Positions 26,679-35,893 of a stretch of DNA of 64,000 bases are shown one piece after another. A model generated the notes under the pieces. It was not told where the DNA came from. It saw nothing but the letters and a program-made list of their open reading frames with translations, and searched no databases. Source of the DNA: CAWFXC01 sp963819735. GTDB lineage: Bacteria; Actinomycetota; Acidimicrobiia; IMCC26256; DASPTH01. The translations under genes were made by a program, and so were the position numbers. The stretch is taken from NCBI GenBank assembly GCA_963819735.1, contig CAWFXC010000002.1:124001-188000 (forward strand), given 5' to 3'. Every line of letters begins with the position of its first letter. Within the stretch, counting starts at the first letter, position 1.

Positions 26679-26729
26679 CGGACGGTGAGCGTACCGGGGA
26701 CCGGCCGCATCGTCGCGTAGCCTCCCCGC

Positions 26730-27392
26730 ATGCCGATCCGGGTCGTCGTGGCGGAAGACAACTACCTCGTCCGGGAGGCCGTGACCCGTCTGCTCGACTC
26801 CGATCCTGAAGTCGAGGTGGCGGGGGTCTGCGAAGACTTCGACGGCCTGATCGCGACGGTCGATCGCCTCGCCCCCGACGTCGTCCTCACCGACATCCGC
26901 ATGCCTCCGACCGGCACCGACGAGGGCGTGCGCGCCGCCGCCCAGATGCGGGGGACGCACCCGGAGATCGGGGTGGTCGTGCTCAGCCAGTTCGTCGAGC
27001 CCGGCTACGCGTTGGAGTTGCTCGACGGCGGCTCCGAGGGCCGGGCCTACCTGCTGAAGGAGCGGGTGTCCGATGTCGACCAGCTCGTGCGGGCGATCCG
27101 GGAGGTCGCGGGTGGAGGCTCGGTGATCGACCCGAAGGTGGTGGAGGCGCTGGTCAACGCGCGCGCCCGGCCGGCCGACTCGCCGCTCCAGCACCTCACC
27201 CCTCGGGAGAGCGAGGTCCTGGCGGAGATGGCCCAGGGCCGGAACAACGCCTCGGTGGCGGCCGCCCTCGGGCTGTCGGAACGGGCGGTCGAGAAGCACA
27301 TCAACTCGGTGTTCTCCAAGCTGGGCCTGTCGGAGGAGCCCGACGTCCACCGGCGGGTCAAGGCCGTGCTCCTCTACCTGGCCGATCGCTGA
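26730..27392 (+). CDS. NarL/FixJ-type response regulator
   Basis: A 220-residue two-component regulator. The receiver has the acid pocket Glu9-Asp10, phospho-acceptor Asp55 (VVLTDIRMPP), Ser86 and Lys110 (YLLKERV). The C-terminal LuxR-type HTH is LTPRESEVLAEMAQGRNNASVAAALGLSERAVEKHINSVFSKLGL. It should bind DNA after phosphorylation. No kinase is next to it on the same strand. The cognate may be the histidine kinase at 30542-32737, because the receiver-cyclase of that kinase operon has a closely similar receiver. Confidence 0.92.
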   Translation: MPIRVVVAEDNYLVREAVTRLLDSDPEVEVAGVCEDFDGLIATVDRLAPDVVLTDIRMPPTGTDEGVRAAAQMRGTHPEIGVVVLSQFVEPGYALELLDGGSEGRAYLLKERVSDVDQLVRAIREVAGGGSVIDPKVVEALVNARARPADSPLQHLTPRESEVLAEMAQGRNNASVAAALGLSERAVEKHINSVFSKLGLSEEPDVHRRVKAVLLYLADR

Positions 27393-27450
27393 GTCGAACC
27401 GCGGAGCCCGGAGCGCCGAGCCCGACCGAACCGCCCCCTCACCGTGTTCT

Positions 27451-27470
27451 CACCACCGCGACTGGTGGTG
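27451..27470 (+). terminator. Hairpin after the NarL-type regulator
   Basis: Perfect 7-bp arms caccacc (27451-27457) and ggtggtg (27464-27470) with a 6-nt loop, 58 bp past the regulator stop and 44 bp before the next start. It is a weak terminator or an operator; there is no T-tract. Confidence 0.4.
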
Positions 27471-27514
27471 TCCGCACCCTGCCAGCACGTCGGCCGAAGT
27501 GGGAGAATGAGTAC

Positions 27515-27901
27515 GTGGCCAGTCCTGTCTCCGTACTGATCGTCGATGACCAAGCGCCCTTTCGCCGCGCCGCGCGTGCCGTCGTCACCGCCACCCCCGG
27601 CTTCGAGGTGATCGGCGAGGCGGAGAGCGGGGAGGAAGCGGTGGAGATGGCCGACTCCCTCACCCCGGGCCTGGTGCTGATGGACATCAACATGCCGGGC
27701 ATCAACGGCATCGAGGCCACGCGCCGCATCACCGCCGCCCACCCCGAAGCCCTGGTGATGCTGCTCTCCACGTATCAGGCCGGCGACCTCCCGGCCGACG
27801 CCGACTCGTGCGGCGCCGCCGCGTACGTCCACAAGGAAGAGTTCGGCCCCGCGCTCGTCCAGGAGCTCTGGTCGGCGCACCGGGCGACGCAACCGGGGTA
27901 G
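27515..27901 (+). CDS. Stand-alone receiver-domain protein
   Basis: A 128-residue receiver with no output domain. It has the acidic pair Asp11-Asp12 (VLIVDDQ), phospho-acceptor Asp57 (LVLMDINMPG) and a C-terminal Lys near residue 107 (AYVHKEEFG). Such proteins act as phosphate shuttles or bind a partner. The start is GTG 27515, fixed by gggaga eight bases upstream. The FtsX-type permease starts 118 bp downstream on the same strand. Confidence 0.88.
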   Translation: MASPVSVLIVDDQAPFRRAARAVVTATPGFEVIGEAESGEEAVEMADSLTPGLVLMDINMPGINGIEATRRITAAHPEALVMLLSTYQAGDLPADADSCGAAAYVHKEEFGPALVQELWSAHRATQPG

Positions 27902-28019
27902 CAGGAGACGCAGCGGAGCCGGCCGGCCGCCGAGCTACTCCTGACGGGCGGGCGGAGCGAAGTCGACCATGCGAGCAGGCCGACTCGACGACCGACCCGT
28001 TCGATATGCTCGCCCGCCC

Positions 28020-30467
28020 ATGAGGGCGGTCTGGGCGCGGGCCAAGAGCGAACTACGCAGCCGGCGTTGGAGTTCTCTCGCCCTCGTGCTGCTCATCGGA
28101 ATCGCCGGTGGTGGTGCGATCAGCGTGGCCGACGCGGCGCGCCGGACCGACACCGCGTACGAGCGATTTCTGGCGTCGCACGCGCCCAGCGACGTGAGCG
28201 TCACCGAGAGCAAGAACTTCGTGACCCGCGACGTCGATCTCGACGCGGTCGCCGCCCTCCCCGAGGTCGAGCAGTCGGCGCGGGCGAGCCTGCTCTTCTT
28301 CGAGGGCCACACCGCCGACGGGCGTCGCGTCACCACCGACGACTTCGTGCCCATCGCCAACTCCACCCGCGCGCTCGGCACGACCATCGACCGGTGGAAG
28401 ATGCTCGACGGCCGGCCGTATCGCGCCGACGCCATCGACGAGGCCGTCGCCGACTACGAGACCGCGCAGAAGCTCGACCTCTCGGTGGGCGACGAGATCA
28501 CGCTCCGCTTCGTGCGCCGCGACGTGTTCAACCAGAACATCGCCGCCTACCTCGCCGGCTTACCCGGCCGGGTCGCGGGAACCGGCACGAGCGGTGCGCT
28601 CGAGCGCTTGGGTCTCCAGGGAGAGCCGACGATCACCTTCCGGGTGGTCGGCATCGCCACCGACCCGATCACGTTCCCCCCGGTTCCGGGACAGTTCCGA
28701 CCCTTTCTGCGTCTGAGCCCCGCGTTCTACGCCGCCTTCGCCGCCGACCTCGCCCGCAACGACGTCATCTACACGAAGCTCGCCTCGGTCAGCGACCTCG
28801 CCGACTTCAAGTCCGACGTCGCCCAGTTGAGCCGCGGCACTCCGGTGTTCTACGGCGTCACGCAGGACGACCACCGCACCAACGTGGATCGCACCCTCCA
28901 CCTGGCCGCGGTCGTGCTGTGGCTGCTCGCCGGGCTGGTCGCCGCCGCCCTGGTGTTGACCATGGCCCAGGCGTTGTCCCGCCAGGCGTTCGTCGACTCG
29001 CTCGAATACCCGGTGCTGCGCGCCCTCGGCATGCGCCGACGCCAACTGTTCGCGGGCGGGGCGCTGTGGACGGTCGCGATTGCGGGGTTCGCGTCGCTCC
29101 TGGCCGTCGGCGTGGCGATCCTGTTGTCGCCGCTCTGGCCGATCGGGCTGGCCCGCGTGGCCGAGCCGCATCCGGGGTTCGAGCTCAACGTGGCGCTGCT
29201 GGCGATCGGCGGCCTCCTGGTGGCGCTGGTCACGATGGCCATCGGCGCCGGGAGCACGTGGCGATGGTCGCGGCCCTCCCCGCGCGCCGCGACCCGACGG
29301 GTGCCCTGGGCGTCGAAGCTCGTCTCCACCACGGCCCGGCCGGTGTCGGTCGCCATCGGGGCTCGTCAGGCGCTCCACGGCGGCCGCGGCCGCAGCGCAG
29401 TGCCGGTCCGCACCACGGTGGTGGCGCTGACCCTCGCCGTCGCCACGCTGGTGACGGCGATCACGTTCGGCGCCAGCCTCGGCCACCTGCTCGACTCCCC
29501 CCGGCTCTTCGGCTGGTCGTGGGACGCGCAGATCGGAGCCAAGGGCGTGCCCGACATCGGCGCGCCGGTCGCTGCGGGCCTGGCCGACGACCCGGCGGTG
29601 GCGAGCTATTCCACCGGCACGGTCACCGAGATCGCGGTCAACGGGGTGCGGGTCGACGCGTTCGCGATGGACGCCGGCCGCGGCACGATCCCGCCCGCGA
29701 TCCTCGAGGGCCGATCGGTGCGTACCAACGACGAGATCGTCCTCGGCACCCAGACCATCCGCGCCGTCGATGCCGAGATCGGCGACCTCGTGCGCGTGAA
29801 GGTCGGCGACGAGACCCGTCGCTTCAAGCTCGTCGGACGCGCGGTGTTCCCCGACATCGGTGACATCGGCCAACTCGGGCGCGGCGCGTTCATGGACTTC
29901 GCCGCGGTGCGCGACACCGACGCGCACGCGCCGCACAACGTCGCGCTGGTGCGCTTCGCCGACGACGCGGCGCACGCGGCGGAGGTCACCCGGCTCCGCC
30001 ACGCGCTCGACCCGCTCCCGGTGACCGCCGCGGTGCTCCCCCGCGACCTCGCGAGCTTCGGTCGGGTCGACGGCCTGCCGATCGTCGTCGCGCTGATCCT
30101 CGGCGCGATGGCGGCCGCCGTCCTCGTGTACACGCTGCTCACCGCGATCCGTCGCCGCCGACGCGACCTCGCGATCCTGAAGACGCTCGGGTTCACGGGC
30201 GGCGACGTGGCCCGCACCGTCGTCGCCGAGGCGACGACCCTGGCGCTGCTCGCGTTGGCATTCGGGCTGCCGATAGGCGTGATCATCGGGCGCGCGGTGT
30301 GGCGGGCCTTCGCCGACTGGCAGGGCTTCCCCGCCGTCCCCACCGTGGCGTGGCTCCCGCTGGTCGCGGTCAGCCTGGCGGTCGTGCTGGTGGCGGCGGT
30401 GATCGCACTGCTGCCGGCGTGGCTCGCCGCCCGCACCCGCCCCGCGGTGGCGCTCCGTTCTGAGTGA
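28020..30467 (+). CDS. Large FtsX-type ABC transporter permease (paralogue 1)
   Basis: An 815-residue permease. The N-terminal helix (WSSLALVLLIGIAGGGAISV) is followed by a large extracytoplasmic domain (residues 40-285), then helices including VVLWLLAGLVAAALVLTM, a second extracytoplasmic domain, and a C-terminal FtsX block with AIRRRRRDLAILKTLGFTGG and three helices. It is a MacB/LolC-type mechanotransmission permease rather than a simple channel. ATG 28020 is chosen by homology with the second permease (MRAV...). It ends with ARTRPAVALRSE, and its stop lies inside a 14-bp tandem repeat. No ATPase gene is on this strand; it may use the one at 35148-35888. Confidence 0.88.
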   Translation: MRAVWARAKSELRSRRWSSLALVLLIGIAGGGAISVADAARRTDTAYERFLASHAPSDVSVTESKNFVTRDVDLDAVAALPEVEQSARASLLFFEGHTADGRRVTTDDFVPIANSTRALGTTIDRWKMLDGRPYRADAIDEAVADYETAQKLDLSVGDEITLRFVRRDVFNQNIAAYLAGLPGRVAGTGTSGALERLGLQGEPTITFRVVGIATDPITFPPVPGQFRPFLRLSPAFYAAFAADLARNDVIYTKLASVSDLADFKSDVAQLSRGTPVFYGVTQDDHRTNVDRTLHLAAVVLWLLAGLVAAALVLTMAQALSRQAFVDSLEYPVLRALGMRRRQLFAGGALWTVAIAGFASLLAVGVAILLSPLWPIGLARVAEPHPGFELNVALLAIGGLLVALVTMAIGAGSTWRWSRPSPRAATRRVPWASKLVSTTARPVSVAIGARQALHGGRGRSAVPVRTTVVALTLAVATLVTAITFGASLGHLLDSPRLFGWSWDAQIGAKGVPDIGAPVAAGLADDPAVASYSTGTVTEIAVNGVRVDAFAMDAGRGTIPPAILEGRSVRTNDEIVLGTQTIRAVDAEIGDLVRVKVGDETRRFKLVGRAVFPDIGDIGQLGRGAFMDFAAVRDTDAHAPHNVALVRFADDAAHAAEVTRLRHALDPLPVTAAVLPRDLASFGRVDGLPIVVALILGAMAAAVLVYTLLTAIRRRRRDLAILKTLGFTGGDVARTVVAEATTLALLALAFGLPIGVIIGRAVWRAFADWQGFPAVPTVAWLPLVAVSLAVVLVAAVIALLPAWLAARTRPAVALRSE

Positions 30468-30537
30468 GCTGTTCTGAGTGAGCTGTTCTGAGTGAGCTGT
30501 TCTGAGTGAGCTGTTCTGAGTGAGCTGTTCTGAGTGA
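30458..30537. repeat. 14-bp tandem repeat covering the permease stop codon
   Basis: Five perfect copies of ttctgagtgagctg (30458-30527) plus a 10-nt sixth copy. The first copy contains the final codons and the TGA of the permease gene. The array fills most of the gap to the convergent histidine-kinase stop at 30542. Confidence 0.95.
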
Positions 30538-30541
30538 CCGT

Positions 30542-32737
30542 TCAGGCTGAGCCGTTCGGCGTGGGCCGCTCCTGGCCGTCGAGCGGGATGCGGCCGATGA
30601 TCCGGGTGCCGTGCCCGGGCGACGACTCCACGTTGATGCTCCCCCCGATCGCACCCACGCGGTCACGCATGTTCACGAACCCGTGGCCCTCGTGCGCACC
30701 GGTCGCGAGGTCGAACCCGGCGCCGTTGTCGGACACCTCGAACAGCAGCGCGCCTTCGTCTTCGCGCACGGTGATCATCGCCTCCGAACCCTCACCGGCG
30801 TGCTTGGCCGCGTTCTGCAGGGCCTCGAGGCAGCAGAAGTACACCGCGGCCTCGGCGGCCTGCGAGTAACGCCCGATCCCATCGGCCTCGACCCCGGTGG
30901 GCAGCGCGGCGCGCCCGGCCGCGGCCGAGAGCGCTTCCCCGAGGCCGCGGTCCATGAGCAACGGCGGGTAGATGCCGTGCGCGAGGTTGCGCAGCTCCTG
31001 CACCGCGTCCTGCAGGTCGTGACCGATCTGTTCGAGCATCGACTTCGCGGTCTCGGGATCGTTCTCGGCGATCTGGCGCACGAGGTTCACGCTGACCGCC
31101 AACGCCACGAGGTGCTGCTGCGCGCCGTCGTGCAGGTCGCGCTCGATCCGTCGCCGTTGCGCGTCGCCCGCCTCGACGATGCGGGCGCGGGACGCGCGCA
31201 GCGCATCGGCCTGGCGCCGCACCTCGTCGAGTGATTCCTGGAGCGCGGAGTCGAGCTTCACGTTGTGCAACGCGAGGCCGACCTGGCGGGCGAGCTCGGT
31301 GAGCGCCTGGTCGTCGTCCTCGTCGAACTGGAGCGCGCCTTCGGGCCGGCGCACGACGATCATGCCGAGCAGCTCGCCGCTGTTGGTGATGGGCGCGATG
31401 CGCAGGACCTCGTCGTCGGCGAGAATCACCGCGGGCAACCAGATCCGCGCCCACGCCGCGCCCGAGACACCGGCGCGCGCGACCACCGTCTCCTCCTCGG
31501 TGCCGATGGGAATCTGCGCGGGCCCCCGATCGGGCACCGAGACGGCACGCTCGAGTCTCCCGTTGCCGCGGGTCCAGACCTCGGCGACGCTCAGCGACAT
31601 CGTCTTCTTCAACGACTCCGCGAGTTGGAGCAGCAACTCGTCGAGCGGCAACGCGCGCGTCAACCGGCTGCCGAACGTGCGGATCACCTCGTCGGGCGCG
31701 TGGCGTTCGCCGTAGACCCGGCGCGTCGCGAAGTCGGTCAGCCGCTCGCGCACCGGGATCCAGAGCAACGCGGCGACGGCCGCCGCGAGCATCGACAACC
31801 CGAGCAGGGTCTTCTCGTTGCCGGTCGGCGACCGACCCAGACCGAGCACGATGAGCAGGTACGAGGCCGCCACCATCACCGCCAGCCCGGCCATGGTGAT
31901 CGTGTGCACCAGCAGGCGGTCGATCCGCACCGCAATCCGTTCCGACGAGCCGAGCGCGAGCGACAGTGGGATCAGCACCGTCGTGGCCACCGCCACGGCG
32001 CGGATCGGCTCCGGCCACGAGATGAGCGCGTGCAGCACCCACGCCGACGCCGAGATCGCGGCCGCCACGACGACCCCCCAGGCGGGCCACTGCATGCGGG
32101 CGCGTTCGTGCACACTCGCCGCGGCGCGGCACCGCGCGACGTAGCCCACCAGGCCGACGATCGCATCAGCGCCGGCGAGCACCGCCACCGGCCACACCGC
32201 GACCCGCGGCCGATCGCTCACGAGGTACACCGCGACGACGGCACTCCCCGCGTAGCCGGCGGTCACCCAGAGCCGGCGGGCCTGCGTACGGAGCGCCCCG
32301 TCGGGAAGACCGAGCACGAGATGGAGACCCACGCCGGGTAGGAGGGCGATGGCGACGCCGCGCATCCCCGCGCCGAAGTCGCGCACGGTTTCGGTCGCGA
32401 CCGTCCGCGCCGCGAGCGATGCTCCCAAGAGGATCGCCGCACCCACGAGCGCACCGAATCCCATGACGACCGCGAGCGGCTCCCGCGGCCGCTGCACCGC
32501 GACGAACACCGCGGCCACACCCCACGCGCCGACGAGCAACGGGGCCAGGACGCGACCGGGACCGAGCGTGACCTGATCGGCCATCAGCGCCGCCATCACC
32601 GCGAGCACGACGGCGACGACGGACAGCGCGACCGCGCTCGTCGCGCGCGACGTCCACGGTGGGCGTTCGCGCACGTCGTCGCGGATGCTGGCCAGCTCGA
32701 GCGGCTGGACGTCTTCGAGGCTCGTAGCCACCTTCAC
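30542..32737 (-). CDS. Membrane sensor histidine kinase (NarX/HisKA_3 type, with GAF)
   Basis: A 731-residue kinase. About eight TM helices occupy residues 30-320, then a GAF-like domain (about 360-510). A coiled linker leads to the HisKA_3 region with His536 in ERDLHDGAQQHLVALA. The ATPase has the N box (CCLEALQNAAKHAG), the G1 box (VSDNGAGFD) and the G2 box (GHGFVNMRDRVGAIGG). It should phosphorylate NarL-type or receiver-cyclase partners in response to a membrane or intracellular signal. The GTG start at 32737 forms a GTGA overlap with a TGA that fits the expected end of the upstream permease, which implies translational coupling. Confidence 0.92.
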   Translation of the reverse strand: MKVATSLEDVQPLELASIRDDVRERPPWTSRATSAVALSVVAVVLAVMAALMADQVTLGPGRVLAPLLVGAWGVAAVFVAVQRPREPLAVVMGFGALVGAAILLGASLAARTVATETVRDFGAGMRGVAIALLPGVGLHLVLGLPDGALRTQARRLWVTAGYAGSAVVAVYLVSDRPRVAVWPVAVLAGADAIVGLVGYVARCRAAASVHERARMQWPAWGVVVAAAISASAWVLHALISWPEPIRAVAVATTVLIPLSLALGSSERIAVRIDRLLVHTITMAGLAVMVAASYLLIVLGLGRSPTGNEKTLLGLSMLAAAVAALLWIPVRERLTDFATRRVYGERHAPDEVIRTFGSRLTRALPLDELLLQLAESLKKTMSLSVAEVWTRGNGRLERAVSVPDRGPAQIPIGTEEETVVARAGVSGAAWARIWLPAVILADDEVLRIAPITNSGELLGMIVVRRPEGALQFDEDDDQALTELARQVGLALHNVKLDSALQESLDEVRRQADALRASRARIVEAGDAQRRRIERDLHDGAQQHLVALAVSVNLVRQIAENDPETAKSMLEQIGHDLQDAVQELRNLAHGIYPPLLMDRGLGEALSAAAGRAALPTGVEADGIGRYSQAAEAAVYFCCLEALQNAAKHAGEGSEAMITVREDEGALLFEVSDNGAGFDLATGAHEGHGFVNMRDRVGAIGGSINVESSPGHGTRIIGRIPLDGQERPTPNGSA

Positions 32738-35114
32738 TCCGATCGTAGAACCACGGCCGGCCGCGTGCCGCGGCCGTCCGGGCAGGTAGCGCGGCGATGA
32801 CGTTCACCGCGAGTAGGGCGAGAGGGATGAGCACGAGGACCCCGACCAGGGGCCAGGTCGGATCGGCCGAGACCCCGAGCTCGTCGGCCACCGCCCGCCA
32901 CACGAAGCGGCCGACGACGAGCCCGAGCGGAATGCCGACCACCAGGCCGATGGCGGCGACGATGCTGGCGTGCCATGCGACCGCGGCGCGCACCTGCCGG
33001 CGCGCGAAGCCGAGGGTCTTGAGGATCGCGAGATCACGTCGACGACGGCGCACCGCGGTCACGAGCGCGAAGCCGACGGCCACCAGCGCGACCACGGCCA
33101 CGAACACCGCGAGCGCGACGGGGAGGCCATCGATGCGGCGGACCCGGTCGATCTCGGCCGGGACGGGCGCGGTGAGTGGCGTGCCCACCGGACCGCTGAT
33201 CGGTCGAACGGCACGGATGGCGTCGGCGAACGTGACGCCCGGGGCCAGACGCGCCACGAGGTCCCAGCCGCCGGTGGCCTCCCCCAACCGGGCGAGGCCG
33301 GCGCCGGTGAAGACCGCGGCGTCGGCCAGCGGTTCGGGGTCGGAGATGCTCGGCATCACCGCCTGGCCCACGATGCGGAACGTACGGGAGTGGTCGGGCC
33401 CGGTGATCCGCACCCGGCCACCCAGCCCGCGGCCGGCGTCGGTGAGGGTGTCGGCGCCGAGCGCGACCTCGTCGGGCCCGGACGGGGCGCGACCGGCGAC
33501 GATCCCCGGTTCGATCCGCCCGTGCAGCTGCACGAAGCCCCAGCCCTCGACCGGACGGCCGGCCACCTCCACGCTGCTGTTGCAGATCGAGGTCACCGCC
33601 GCCAGCTCGCGAACGTGGACGAGACGGGTGGTGACCGGCCCGCAGTCGTTCCCCGGGGTGGTGGCCCTCGCCTCGAGGTCGCCCACGGGCGTGTCCCACG
33701 TCCACCCGTACGCGGAAGGGGTCGACACCAGGTGGTCGAGGCTGGCGGAGAACACGAGCACCGCCACCACCACGAGGATCCCGAATGCGGAACCAATCAG
33801 TGACGATCGCACTGGCAACGCATGGAGCGCGCGGCCGCGGTCGAGGGCGAAGCGCGTCCCGGCGGCCATCGTCGGCGGCGCGCCCAACTCCGAGACCGTC
33901 CGCACGGTGACGCTGGGGCGGGCAGGCTCCCGCCGGGGTCGGGTGGCGCGGGCGGTGCGCGTCCCCGCCAGGACCGCGAGCACGAGCACGACGACCAGCA
34001 CCGCGACAAGACCACCCAGGACCGCGAGCGCGTCGACCCGGATGCCGGGATCGGGCTCGGCCTGGCCGGCCACGCCGATCGGGAACAACGGCGACGCGAG
34101 CACCGCGCCCACCACCGCGAGCAACGCGCCCACCACCGCGATCGGTACCCCGACCGCGGCGGCCGCGGCCACCCGCTCACGAGGCCGGGCACCGAGCGCG
34201 CTCAGCGTCGCCTGATCGGTGTCGACCAGCGCGATCTCGCGCGACAGCGCGATCCCCATCCCCACGAGGCCGGTGAGCGCGGCCACCGCCGCCGCCAGGT
34301 ACAGACCGACGGCGGTCACGTCGATCGCGTTCTGCGCGCCCTGGCCCTCGATGGCGAGACTGGTGTACGAGAATTGAGGCGACTTCCCGAAGATCTCCTT
34401 CGCCTCGCGCGACACCCGGGGAACGTCGGCCGCACCACGCTCGGTGCGGACCCGCAGGACCGAACCCGCGTAGCTCCCGATCTGGTCGCGGTACCGCGCC
34501 ACGAAGGCCGGCGTGGGGACCACCACGCCGCCTGCCGCACCCCGCCCCCCGAGGTCGAGCGGCCGCCGCACGATCCCCACGACGCGGAACGAGACGTGGG
34601 GTCCGTGCGGATCGGTGACCGCCTGCTCGGTGGCGACTTCGGCGGGCGAGTAGGACTCGAACCGGATCCGGTCGCCGACGCGCACGCCGAGTTGCGCGGC
34701 GAGCGCTTCGCCGATGGTCAACTCGTCGGCCCGGTTCAGGTCGGCGGCACGGCCCTGCACGATCCGACCGCGATCGACGTCGCGCCCGAAACTCCGGTCG
34801 ACCTGGCCGGCCACCGCGAGATTCACCCCGTTGCCCCGCACCAGGGTGAGCTGGCGCAATTGCCCGACAGCGGCGACCCCCGGTGCGTGGCGGAAACGGT
34901 CGATCTGTTCGGGGGTCGCGTCACCGACGTCGACCTCGACATCGGCCGACCGACTGCTCTCCTCGAACCGTTGCAGCGATGTGTCGGTGCGGCGCGCGCC
35001 GGCGAAGAGCGCCAGCGCCACCGCGCCGACGAAGCCGACGAGCACAGTGAGCACGACGACGCTCCGCCAGCGTCGACGGAGCTCGGAGCGAGCGAGCATG
35101 CGCACCGCTCTCAT
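32734..35114 (-). CDS. Large FtsX-type ABC transporter permease (paralogue 2), apparently frameshifted near its C terminus
   Basis: Paralogue of the permease at 28020-30467: similar start (MRAVRMLARSELRRRWRS), large outer domains, and the block TAVRRRRRDLAILKTLGFARRQ near the end. The open frame does not stop where expected. After ALPARTAAAR it reads GRPWFYDRSEGG and continues to 32166 through kinase-coding DNA with an Arg-rich, non-protein-like sequence. One base shift near 32764-32772 restores TRPAVVLRSE-stop at 32734, the same ending as paralogue 1 and overlapping the kinase GTG by four bases. It is probably a recent indel or a sequencing error. It follows the ATPase by 33 bp. Confidence 0.85.
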
Positions 35115-35147
35115 CGTGCGCCTCGCTCCACCCGGCTCCGCGCCGCT

Positions 35148-35888
35148 CTAGTACGCGGACGACGCGGCCGAAGCCGCGGCTTCTTCGGCTTCGGTCTCGA
35201 TCCGACCGTCGCGCATCCGCACGATGCGGTCGGCGGCGGCGGCGACGTCGTCGTCGTGGGTGACCATGAGGATGGTCTGACCACCGGCGTGGAGGCGCCG
35301 GAACAGTTCCAGCACCTCGTGCCCGCCCTCGGAGTCGAGCGCGCCGGTGGGCTCGTCGGCGAGCAGCAGCGTCGGCTCGTTGGCGAGCGCCCGGGCGATG
35401 GCGAGGCGTTGACGCTGGCCACCCGAGAGCACGCCGGGCGCGTCCTTGGCCTTGTCGGCGAGGCCGAGCAGGTCGAGGAGATCGCGGGCACGCGTCTCGG
35501 CGCGCTTGCGCGGCGCGCCGGCGATCACCGCCGGGAGCGTCACGTTCTCGAGCACGCTCATCCCCTCGAGGAGATTGAAGAACTGGAAGACGATGCCGAT
35601 GTGACGCCGGCGCATGATCGCCAACTCGTCTTCGCTCTTGCCGACGAGCGCCTCTCCCGCCAACGACACGTCGCCGTCGGTGGGCGTGTCGAGGCCGGCG
35701 ACGATGTTGAGCAGCGTCGACTTCCCGCAGCCCGACGGGCCCATCACCGCGACGAACTCTCCCGGCGTCATCGCGAAGTCGACGCCGCGGAGCGCGCGCA
35801 CGGGCGCGCCTTCCGACTCGAACGTCTTGCGCAGCCCGTGCGTGTCGACGACCAGTGTCGCCGGCGACGGGGTGATGTCTGCAGTCAT
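35148..35888 (-). CDS. ABC transporter ATP-binding protein (MacB/LolD type)
   Basis: A 246-residue ATPase. Walker A is GPSGCGKSTLLN, the Q-loop lies in IGIVFQFFNLLEGMSV, the signature is LSGGQRQRLAIARALA, Walker B is LLLADEPTGALD and the H-loop is LMVTHDDDVA. This layout is that of the LolD/MacB class, which drives FtsX-type permeases. ATG 35888 is preferred; GTG 35897 would overlap the upstream stop in a GTGA. It lies between the receiver-cyclase and permease 2 in one operon and may serve both permeases. Confidence 0.93.
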   Translation of the reverse strand: MTADITPSPATLVVDTHGLRKTFESEGAPVRALRGVDFAMTPGEFVAVMGPSGCGKSTLLNIVAGLDTPTDGDVSLAGEALVGKSEDELAIMRRRHIGIVFQFFNLLEGMSVLENVTLPAVIAGAPRKRAETRARDLLDLLGLADKAKDAPGVLSGGQRQRLAIARALANEPTLLLADEPTGALDSEGGHEVLELFRRLHAGGQTILMVTHDDDVAAAADRIVRMRDGRIETEAEEAAASAASSAY

Positions 35889-35893
35889 CGTGC

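Noticed and set aside
30458..30537. CRISPR array
   Set aside because: The 14-bp units are directly abutting with no spacers, and there are no cas genes.
32166..32733. C-terminal extension of permease 2 as a real domain
   Set aside because: The stretch is Arg/Gly-rich and uses another frame of well-supported kinase coding DNA. The expected permease ending is visible in the neighbouring frame.
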